Part shown: piece by piece, positions 1 to 5,377 of the stretch
Position numbering within the stretch: the stretch's first letter is position 1
Layout of the letters: each line of letters begins with the position of its first letter
Assembly: GCA_035648735.1 (NCBI GenBank)
Contig: DASRKX010000030.1
Location: forward strand, 1-13,184
DNA: 13,184 bases
Direction of reading: 5' to 3'
Origin: REEB95 sp035648735
GTDB lineage: Bacteria; Pseudomonadota; Alphaproteobacteria; ATCC43930; CGMCC-115725
Notes under the pieces: generated by a model
What the model saw: the letters and a program-made list of their open reading frames with translations, nothing else
Told to the model about the DNA's origin: nothing
Database searches by the model: none
Translations under genes and position numbers: made by a program

Positions 1-252
1 AAATTCGCCGCCGTGCCGCGGGGCATCGAGGCGGCGCGGCATTTCGGCCGCCTGCTCGATGCGTGTGAAAATTTCGCCGCTTCGCGCGGCATCGGCCAGG
101 TCGCGGCGGGTATCAACATGGGCCGGCACGCGGCCTATCGCGCGATGCTGGCGCGCGGCTTCCGCGCGACGTTGCAGGGCGTGGCGCTGCACCGGCCCTG
201 GGAACCGGCCTACGACCGCGACGACGTTTTCGTGATCGACGATTGGCGCTGA
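1..252 (+). CDS. GNAT-family N-acetyltransferase, C-terminal part (5' truncated by window edge)
   Basis: The reading frame is open from base 1 and ends in TGA at 250-252, giving 83 visible codons; the true start lies outside the window. The visible part has the look of the C-terminal acetyl-CoA-binding half of GNAT acetyltransferases: a helix in which small residues alternate with LLDACENFA, then a strand and helix (VAAGINMGRHAAYRAMLARGF), and the closing strand RDDVFVIDDWR that is common in proteobacterial GNAT proteins of unknown substrate. The family moves an acetyl group from acetyl-CoA to an amine; nothing here tells the substrate. Its last 43 bases overlap the 3' end of the convergent TetR gene. 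The family call is fairly secure from pattern alone, but the catalytic half is not visible. Confidence 0.72.
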   Translation, partial: KFAAVPRGIEAARHFGRLLDACENFAASRGIGQVAAGINMGRHAAYRAMLARGFRATLQGVALHRPWEPAYDRDDVFVIDDWR

Positions 253-887
253 ATTTCCGCGGCTTGCTGCGCCGCCATGCCATCGAGTGCCACGCGCGCG
301 AAGTTCTCGGCGATGCGGTCGATCGGGATGCCAGGCTCCTTGCCGTACCAATCGACCGAGGCGTTGCACATGCCAAGCAGCGCCAGCACGGCGAGACGCG
401 GATCGAGATCGCCGCGCAGCTCGCCGGCGGCGATCCCTGCCTCGATCATGCCTTGCACGATGCGCTCGTAGCGGCGCGCGACGCGACCGACCCGGCGGCG
501 GCTCTCCTTCGGCAGGAACCGGCGCTCGCGAATGAAACAGCGAACGAAGGCCGGGCGTTGTTCGGTCGGCTCGAGATGGCGGCGGACCAACGCCGTCAGT
601 TTCGCCGCAGCGGTGCCCGGGCCGTTGGCGATCTCGAGCGCGCGCTCGACGAAATCGCCGACGCTGCGCAGGCAAACCTGTTCCAGCGCCGCTTCCTTCG
701 AGGAGAAATAATAGTAGAGACTCGCCTGCCGCATACCCAGCCGGTCGGCGACGTCCTGCGTCGACGCGCCGTGAAAGCCCTTGGCGGCGAACACCTCGGC
801 CGCCGCCAGTATGATTTCGTCGGAGCGGCGCCGGCGCGTCGAGGACGCAGGCAATCCGGCAAGGCGAAGCGCAGCGGCTGGCGGCAT
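210..887 (-). CDS. TetR-family transcriptional regulator
   Basis: A 225-residue protein, normal for TetR regulators. Residues about 23-70 form the N-terminal DNA-binding domain: EIILAAAEVFAAKGFHG followed by the helix-turn-helix STQDVADRLGMRQASLYYYF, the family signature. The C-terminal part (about 85-205) is the helical ligand-binding and dimer domain and gives no clue to the ligand. I chose the ATG at 885-887. An upstream extension to 1124 would run through the divergent gene and add about 79 non-homologous residues. There is no Shine-Dalgarno sequence before the ATG; a TATCGT hexamer at 894-899 (minus strand) ends 6 nt before it, which would suit a leaderless transcript. The gene diverges from the MetE-like gene, and a palindrome at 907-926 lies between them, so it probably represses itself and that gene. 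Its 3' end overlaps the GNAT gene by 43 bp, tail to tail. Confidence 0.93.
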   Translation of the reverse strand: MPPAAALRLAGLPASSTRRRRSDEIILAAAEVFAAKGFHGASTQDVADRLGMRQASLYYYFSSKEAALEQVCLRSVGDFVERALEIANGPGTAAAKLTALVRRHLEPTEQRPAFVRCFIRERRFLPKESRRRVGRVARRYERIVQGMIEAGIAAGELRGDLDPRLAVLALLGMCNASVDWYGKEPGIPIDRIAENFARVALDGMAAQQAAEIQRQSSITKTSSRS

Positions 888-897
888 CGGTCGACGA

Positions 898-926
898 TAG
901 ACGGCCTTTCTATCAGATGATAGAAA
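898..926 (+). promoter_or_regulatory. Candidate sigma-70 promoter for the MetE-like gene
   Basis: TAGACG at 898-903 (4 of 6 to TTGACA) and TAGAAA at 921-926 (4 of 6 to TATAAT) are separated by 17 bp. The -10 falls in the right arm of the palindrome, as expected for a repressible promoter. Hexamer matches are modest; no start-site data exist. Confidence 0.4.
907..926. promoter_or_regulatory. Palindromic operator, probable TetR binding site
   Basis: Two perfect 9-bp arms, TTTCTATCA (907-915) and TGATAGAAA (918-926), flank a central GA. TetR-family dimers typically bind such inverted repeats between divergent genes. The site sits 20-39 bp upstream of the regulator's start codon and covers the -10 of the best promoter candidate for the MetE-like gene, so one bound dimer could block both. 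That the neighbouring TetR protein binds here is inference. Confidence 0.8.
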
Positions 927-936
927 TTTTACGGCA

Positions 937-957
937 CCGCGCGCGCCTGGCGCGCGG
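937..957 (+). promoter_or_regulatory. GC-only hairpin in the leader of the MetE-like gene
   Basis: CCGCGCGC (937-944) and GCGCGCGG (950-957) can form an 8-bp all-GC stem with the 5-nt loop GCCTG. It ends 8 nt before the Shine-Dalgarno sequence GGGAGG (966-971) of the gene starting at 976. There is no T-run after it, so it is not a classic terminator. It may affect leader stability or translation, or be a by-product of high GC. Confidence 0.4.
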
Positions 958-975
958 CCGATGGTGGGAGGAAAA

Positions 976-2097
976 ATGCCGTCATCAGCCGTCGCCCGAC
1001 CGCCTTTCCGCGCCGACCATGTCGGCTCACTGCTGCGGCCGCGCGCAGTACACGAGGCGCGCGAACAGGCCGCCCAAGGAAAGATCACCAAGTCGCAGCT
1101 GCGCGACGTCGAAAACCGCGCCATCCGCGACGCCGTCGCCCTTCAGGAATCCGCCGGCCTCCAGGCGATCACCGACGGAGAATTCCGCCGCGCCTTCTGG
1201 CATGTCGATTTCCTCACCGGCTTCACCGGCATCGCGGCGACGCAATCGAACTACGCGCTGAGCTTCAAGGGCGAAGGGGGCGCCACCGCCGAGACCCATT
1301 CCATGCTCGCGGTCACCGGCAAGGTGCGGCGCGACAAGCCGGTGATGCTGGATGATTTCAACTTCCTGCGCGGCGCTACGCAACGCACGCCGAAAATCTG
1401 CATCCCTGCGCCGACCTACCTGCATATGCGCGGCGGTCGCCATGTCGTCGACGCCCAGGCCTATCCCGATATCGAGCAATTCTGGTCCGATATCGTCCGG
1501 GCCTATCGCGCCGAGATCAAGGGTCTCGCCGAGGCCGGTCTCACCTATCTGCAGATCGACGACGTTTCTTTCGCCACGTTGTGCGACGAGGGCATCCGCG
1601 CCCAGGTGAGGCGGGATGGCGAGGATCCCGACAAGCTGCCTGCACGCTATGCCGCGATCATCAGTGCGCTGATCGCGGAGCGCCCACCGGGCCTGAGTGT
1701 CACGATGCACACCTGCCGCGGGAACTTCCGCAGCATGTGGATGGCCACCGGCAGCTATGACGCGGTCGCCGAAGGGCTGTTCAGCGCCGATGTCGATGGA
1801 TTCTTTCTCGAATACGACGACGATCGTTCGGGCGGCTTCGCGCCGTTGCGTTTCGTGCCGAAGGGCAAGCGAATCGTGCTGGGACTGGTCAGCACCAAAT
1901 CGCCCGAGCTTGAATCGAAGGATGCGTTGAAGCGCCGGGTCGAGGCGGCTACGAAGTATGTGCCGCTTGAGAATCTCTGCCTCAGTCCGCAATGCGGCTT
2001 CGCCAGCTCGCATCATGGCAACGCCATTTCGGTCGAGCTGGAGCGCCGCAAGCTCGCTTTGGTCGTCGAGGTTGCCGCCGAGATCTGGGGTATCTAG
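976..2097 (+). CDS. Cobalamin-independent methionine synthase II family methyltransferase (MetE catalytic domain only)
   Basis: 373 residues, about half the length of classical MetE (about 750), so it has only the C-terminal TIM-barrel catalytic domain (Meth_synt_2). The N-terminus RADHVGSLLRP and ITDGEFRRAFWHVDFL are typical of this short family. The four zinc ligands of MetE can be placed: His245 and Cys247 (MHTCRGN), Glu279 (FFLEYDDD) and Cys340 (CLSPQCGF). It is therefore probably an active zinc-dependent thiol/methyl transferase. Homocysteine methylation is one option; relatives include folate-independent methionine synthases and epoxyalkane:coenzyme M transferases, so the substrate is open. 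I preferred ATG 976, with GGGAGG at 966-971, over ATG 961, which would place that sequence inside the gene. It diverges from a TetR gene, which suggests inducible expression, and is followed by a methyltransferase, a MetF-like and a folate cyclo-ligase gene. Confidence 0.88.
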   Translation: MPSSAVARPPFRADHVGSLLRPRAVHEAREQAAQGKITKSQLRDVENRAIRDAVALQESAGLQAITDGEFRRAFWHVDFLTGFTGIAATQSNYALSFKGEGGATAETHSMLAVTGKVRRDKPVMLDDFNFLRGATQRTPKICIPAPTYLHMRGGRHVVDAQAYPDIEQFWSDIVRAYRAEIKGLAEAGLTYLQIDDVSFATLCDEGIRAQVRRDGEDPDKLPARYAAIISALIAERPPGLSVTMHTCRGNFRSMWMATGSYDAVAEGLFSADVDGFFLEYDDDRSGGFAPLRFVPKGKRIVLGLVSTKSPELESKDALKRRVEAATKYVPLENLCLSPQCGFASSHHGNAISVELERRKLALVVEVAAEIWGI

Positions 2098-2144
2098 CCC
2101 ACTTTTCCCCGCCGCCAACTTTGCTCAACCCAGCAGTATTATTT

Positions 2145-2220
2145 GCCCATTTTGATGGGATTTAGCCCATATCAATGCCCATCTTTAGGCGTGGGCGCGA
2201 TTGTGGTTGATTCGTGCCCA
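2145..2220. promoter_or_regulatory. AT-rich control region with repeated GCCCAT motifs
   Basis: The 177-bp gap 2098-2274 holds no gene. Its middle is much richer in A+T than its surroundings. GCCCAT occurs on the plus strand at 2145-2150, 2165-2170 and 2177-2182, GTGCCCA at 2214-2220, and the reverse GTGGGC at 2191-2196. ATGGG at 2155-2159 can pair with CCCAT on its left (2146-2150) or right (2166-2170); the right-hand pairing extends to TTGAT (2152-2156) with ATCAA (2171-2175), with a 2-nt bulge. This suggests a regulator binding site or alternative RNA hairpins before the HTH-methyltransferase gene. No known regulator motif was recognised. Confidence 0.45.
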
Positions 2221-2274
2221 CCAAAGCGGAAGATCGCGACGGGACGGAAACGCAGAAAGAAAAAGGGAAGACGC

Positions 2275-3744
2275 ATGGACAGCCAATCGCTTCTCCACGA
2301 GATCTCCGGATATTGCCGGCGCGTCGGCATGGCGGAATCGACCTTCGGCCGTCTTGCCGTGAATGACGGCAAGTTGGTGAGCCGGCTGCGCTTCGGCGGC
2401 CGCGTAACCGTCGAGACCGTCGAGCGGGTGCGCGACTTCATCGACCGAGGGCGCCAGGCCCCGGCATCACGCCAGCCGCGCATGCCGACGCCGGCCCCCG
2501 CGATGCGCGGCATCCCGACCTTGACCACGACCGCGGCGCCAGCCCCGGCCGCGTCACCTGGCGCCGCAGCCAATGGCTCGTCCGGCGGCGCGAAACCGGC
2601 CTCGGCCGAGGGCGAATCCGATAAGAACTTCCGCTTCTACGACAACCGGCAGAAATATCTGCTGTTCGTCAACACCTGCAGCGAGAAATGGGCCGTGGCG
2701 GAGCGCGTCGGGCTCGAGCTCGCCAATATCCATCCGCGACCGCCCGGCATCCGGGTCTTCGACGCGGGCATGGGCGACGGCACGGTGCTAGCGCGGGCCA
2801 TGCGCTCGCTGCATCACCGCTTCCCGACGACGCCGCTCTACATCGTCGGCAAGGAGATCAGCCTCGAGGACGTGCGGTTGACGCTCGAGAAGATGCCCGA
2901 CCGCTTCTTCGAGCATCCGTCGACGGTCATGGTACTGACCAACATGTACTACGCCGAGGCGCCATGGCTGACGCCGAATTCGGTGACCGCCGCGACCAGC
3001 CTGGTCTGGCACGAGGTCGGGCTGCTGGGCAACACGGCGCATGATTTCGAGCAGCAGATCACGCAGCTCCAGCCCTTCCTCAATCAGAATTGGCGCGCCA
3101 AGGCCAGCAAGAAGAGCGGCAATCCGATCTACGAAAAGCCCGTCGTGCTGGTCCTCTATCGCGATGACTACAAATTCCTGCTCGATCCGCTGCGGCCGCG
3201 CCGGGGCGCGACGCGCGCCGATTACGATCTGGTCATCGCCTCGCAGCCTTACCGCGCCCGCGCTTCGCTCGAATTCAAGGCGCAGAAGGTAATGGCGCCG
3301 CTGGCCCGCGCCCTGGCGCCGGGCGGCAGGCTGATCGGCATCCATTCGCACGGCGACGATCCGGGCCTCGAGATCATCCAGAAGATCTGGCCGGGCGAAA
3401 ACCCCTTCATGCACGACCGGCATCAATTGCTGCGTGCGGTCAAGGCCGAGCTCGGCAGCATCGGGCGCGACCTGAACTTCAATGCCTACGCCGATACGCG
3501 GTCGATCTTTCGCTACAACATGCACACCTTGCCGAACGAGATCAGCGAATCGATCGGCACGTCGACGCTGTTTGCCGCCTGGAACGCCGCGATCTATGTC
3601 GCGCAGATCGAAGATCAGCGGCTCGGCGAGGTGATCCGCAACAGCGCCTATCTCGACGCGACGAAGGAAGTGCTGCAGAAGCATGGCGGGCTGTGGTTCT
3701 GGGATGAATCCTACGTCATCTCGCGCAAGCGGGATTCGGCGTGA
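2275..3744 (+). CDS. HTH-domain-fused SAM-dependent methyltransferase-like protein, function unknown
   Basis: 489 residues in three parts. Residues about 1-60 resemble the small HTH segment found in many alphaproteobacterial proteins (GMAESTFGRLAVNDGKLVSRL, then VETVERVRDFI). Residues 61-115 are an Ala/Pro/Gly-rich linker. From about 116 to the end is a Rossmann-like class I methyltransferase domain: VFDAGMGDGT (161-170) fits SAM-binding motif I, and LARALAPGGRLIGIHSHG (343-360) fits the later strand-turn motif. The target of methylation is not evident, and activity is not proven by motifs. ATG 2275 has AGGGAAG (2264-2270) in front; an in-frame ATG at 2143 would add a low-complexity basic stretch and is rejected. 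The stop overlaps the GTG of the MetF-like gene by 4 bases, so the two are made together. The HTH part might bind DNA, perhaps making this a sensor or regulator; that is inference. Confidence 0.75.
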   Translation: MDSQSLLHEISGYCRRVGMAESTFGRLAVNDGKLVSRLRFGGRVTVETVERVRDFIDRGRQAPASRQPRMPTPAPAMRGIPTLTTTAAPAPAASPGAAANGSSGGAKPASAEGESDKNFRFYDNRQKYLLFVNTCSEKWAVAERVGLELANIHPRPPGIRVFDAGMGDGTVLARAMRSLHHRFPTTPLYIVGKEISLEDVRLTLEKMPDRFFEHPSTVMVLTNMYYAEAPWLTPNSVTAATSLVWHEVGLLGNTAHDFEQQITQLQPFLNQNWRAKASKKSGNPIYEKPVVLVLYRDDYKFLLDPLRPRRGATRADYDLVIASQPYRARASLEFKAQKVMAPLARALAPGGRLIGIHSHGDDPGLEIIQKIWPGENPFMHDRHQLLRAVKAELGSIGRDLNFNAYADTRSIFRYNMHTLPNEISESIGTSTLFAAWNAAIYVAQIEDQRLGEVIRNSAYLDATKEVLQKHGGLWFWDESYVISRKRDSA

Positions 3745-4664
3745 GCGGCGCGCCGGCGGCGGGCGCGATCGCGGAGCCGCCGGCCAAGCGCCGAATCCAG
3801 GAACTCCTGGCCGGCGCCTCGGTCGAGCTGTCGGCGCGCGATCGGGCAGCGGAGGCGGCCTGCCGCGATTTGCTGGCACCCGGCACGCGGATTTTCATCA
3901 ACTTCGCACCCAACGACCGCTACCCGGACACGCTCGCCCTGGCGGCACGGCTGCGGCGCGACGGCTTCGCGCCGGTGCCGCATATCGTGGCGCGCTATAT
4001 CCCGGATGCGCCGGCGCTGGGCGAGATCCTGGCGCGCGCCCGGGGCGAGGCGGGCGTCGAGCAGGTGCTGGTCATCGCCGGCGATCGGGGCCGGCCGGTG
4101 GGCGCCTTCGATTCGGCGTTGCAACTCATCGAGGCCGGCCTCTTCGCCAAGCACGGCGTCCGTCGCGTCGGCATCTCGGGCTATCCCGAAGGCCACCCCA
4201 GGATCGCCACGGCGACGCTCGAAGCGGCGCTGCGCGACAAGCTCGCGGCGCTGCGCAGCCAGGACCTGGCACCGCTCATCGTCACCCAGTTCTGCTTCGA
4301 GGCCTCCCCCATCCTGGACTGGACTCGCAAATTGCGCGCCGCCGGGATCGAGGTGCCCGTGCATGTTGGTCTCGCGGGGCCGGCGACCGTCGCCGGCTTG
4401 ACCAAATTCGCGCTTCGTTGCGGCATCGGCAATTCGTTGCGTGCGCTGGCGCGGCAGGGCTCGATGGCAAAGCTGCTGACCGAAACCGGCCCCGAGCGGA
4501 TTATCTACGACTTGTCCACGGCCAATGCCGAGGCTTGCGGGTTGGCCGGTTTCCATTTTTTCACCTTCGGCGGCATCGTGCGGACCGGCAAATGGCTGCG
4601 CGCCGTCGCCGCCGGCCGCTTCGATCTGTCGCCCCCCGACGACGGATTTCGCCTCGCGGAATAA
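3741..4664 (+). CDS. Methylenetetrahydrofolate reductase family protein (MetF-like)
   Basis: 307 residues, the usual size of bacterial MetF (about 290-300), predicted cytosolic TIM barrel with FAD. The family reduces 5,10-methylene-THF to 5-methyl-THF, or runs in reverse in methyl-group catabolism. Recognisable landmarks: SVELSARD (27-34), in place of the usual FEFFPP strand but keeping its Glu; VLVIAGDRGRP (109-119), matching the LRGD flavin segment; GISGYPEGHP (144-153); IVTQFCFEA (180-188), matching the ITQFFF substrate segment; and FHFFTFGG (271-278), in place of IHFYTLN. These substitutions mark a divergent branch, so a related substrate is possible. The start is GTG inside the GTGA overlap with the previous stop codon, a sign of translational coupling. 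The next gene, 26 bp on, also acts on folates, which supports the assignment. Confidence 0.86.
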   Translation: MSGAPAAGAIAEPPAKRRIQELLAGASVELSARDRAAEAACRDLLAPGTRIFINFAPNDRYPDTLALAARLRRDGFAPVPHIVARYIPDAPALGEILARARGEAGVEQVLVIAGDRGRPVGAFDSALQLIEAGLFAKHGVRRVGISGYPEGHPRIATATLEAALRDKLAALRSQDLAPLIVTQFCFEASPILDWTRKLRAAGIEVPVHVGLAGPATVAGLTKFALRCGIGNSLRALARQGSMAKLLTETGPERIIYDLSTANAEACGLAGFHFFTFGGIVRTGKWLRAVAAGRFDLSPPDDGFRLAE

Positions 4665-4678
4665 GCGCATTTCCGGTC

Positions 4679-4684
4679 TATCCT
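4679..4684 (+). promoter_or_regulatory. Possible -10 element for a leaderless start of the cyclo-ligase gene
   Basis: TATCCT ends 6 nt before ATG 4691, a gene without a clear Shine-Dalgarno sequence. That spacing would place the transcript start at or next to the ATG. There is no convincing -35 sequence 16-18 bp upstream, so read-through from the MetF-like gene is equally likely. Confidence 0.25.
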
Positions 4685-4690
4685 GGGCCA

Positions 4691-5302
4691 ATGGACGAGC
4701 CGCCCACCGATCCGCTTGGCATTGCCGCCTGGCGCCGCACCACGCGTGAAAAGCTGATCGCCGCGCGGCTGGCGCTGTCGGTCGAAGCGCACCGCGCCTT
4801 GAGCCGCGGCATCGACGAGCGGCTGACGGCACATTTCAGCGACTTGACGAGCGGGCTCACCGGCCTCTATTGGCCGTTCCGGCGTGAATTCGATCCGCTG
4901 CCTTTCGCGCGCCGCTTGATCGCCGGCGGCGGCACCGTCGCCCTTCCCGTGGTGCGCGGCAAAGGCCAGCCGCTCGAATTCCGGCGCTGGCAGCCCGGTA
5001 CGAAAATGGATGTCGGCGCCTATGACATTCCCTATCCCGCCGAGGGCAAGGCGGTTCAGCCGACAGCCCTGCTCGTCGCCCTGCTCGGCTTCGATCGCGC
5101 GGCCTATCGGCTGGGCTATGGCGCGGGCTATTATGATCGCACCATCGCCGCCATGGCGCGCCGGCCGCGCATTGTCGGCGTCGGCTTCGAGCTGGGCCGG
5201 CTGGAGACCATCCGGCCGCAGCCGCACGATTTGCCGATGGATTTCATCGTGACGGAAAGCAATGCGGCGCAACGGACCAATGGCGCGCTTGCGCCGCTCT
5301 GA
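4691..5302 (+). CDS. 5-formyltetrahydrofolate cyclo-ligase
   Basis: 203 residues, typical length (180-210). The enzyme converts 5-formyl-THF to 5,10-methenyl-THF using ATP and returns stored formyl-folate to the active pool. The hallmark C-terminal motif is intact at residues 134-150 (FDRAAYRLGYGAGYYDR), followed by VGVGFELGR and the LPMDFIVTE strand. The N-terminus has the basic ATP-binding helix (RRTTREKLIAARLAL, 15-29), and GLYWPFRREFDPLP (58-71) matches the segment after the first strand. The start ATG has a short 26-nt gap from the MetF-like stop and no clear Shine-Dalgarno sequence. In many proteobacteria this gene stands behind zapA and 6S RNA; here it follows folate genes instead, so it may be a second, pathway-specific copy. 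Family call is very secure. Confidence 0.93.
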   Translation: MDEPPTDPLGIAAWRRTTREKLIAARLALSVEAHRALSRGIDERLTAHFSDLTSGLTGLYWPFRREFDPLPFARRLIAGGGTVALPVVRGKGQPLEFRRWQPGTKMDVGAYDIPYPAEGKAVQPTALLVALLGFDRAAYRLGYGAGYYDRTIAAMARRPRIVGVGFELGRLETIRPQPHDLPMDFIVTESNAAQRTNGALAPL

Positions 5303-5328
5303 GTCATAATCCGCAGCCCTGACGCCGC

Positions 5329-5358
5329 TTGCCGCGCGACGAAGCTTGGCATTAGGTT
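5329..5358 (+). promoter_or_regulatory. Candidate promoter for the RsbU-like response regulator
   Basis: TTGCCG (5329-5334) and TAGGTT (5353-5358) are 18 bp apart in the 75-bp gap after the cyclo-ligase gene. The -10 ends about 20 bp before the start codon at 5378. Both hexamers are 4 of 6 to the sigma-70 consensus. Confidence 0.35.
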
Positions 5359-5364
5359 GCGTCC

Positions 5365-5370
5365 GGGAGG
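5365..5370 (+). promoter_or_regulatory. Shine-Dalgarno sequence that fixes a TTG start
   Basis: GGGAGG with a 7-nt spacer precedes TTG 5378. The ATG at 5371 directly follows it but is in another frame that gives no related protein, so the rare TTG is the best start for the response regulator-phosphatase. Confidence 0.7.
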
Positions 5371-5377
5371 ATGAATT

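Noticed and set aside
961..975. ATG at 961 as start of the MetE-like gene
   Set aside because: It would place the GGGAGG ribosome binding site inside the gene and adds only MVGGK, which is not expected in the family.
888..1124. Upstream extension of the TetR gene to a 304-residue protein
   Set aside because: The extra residues are antisense to the start of the MetE-like gene and cross the palindrome and both promoters; the TetR domain fits a start at 887.
1027..2118. Long open frame on the minus strand opposite the MetE-like gene
   Set aside because: It is a shadow produced by high GC; its translation shows no family features, while the plus strand has all zinc ligands.
2143..2274. In-frame ATG at 2143 as start of the HTH-methyltransferase
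   Set aside because: The added 44 residues are basic low-complexity sequence translated from the repeat-rich gap, and ATG 2275 has a good ribosome binding site.
4665..4690. 6S RNA before the folate cyclo-ligase gene
   Set aside because: Only 26 bp are available, far less than a 6S RNA of about 150-200 nt.
5282..5295. GGCGC-GCTT-GCGCC hairpin at the end of the cyclo-ligase gene as a terminator
   Set aside because: The stem is only 5 bp, lies inside the coding region and is not followed by a T-run.
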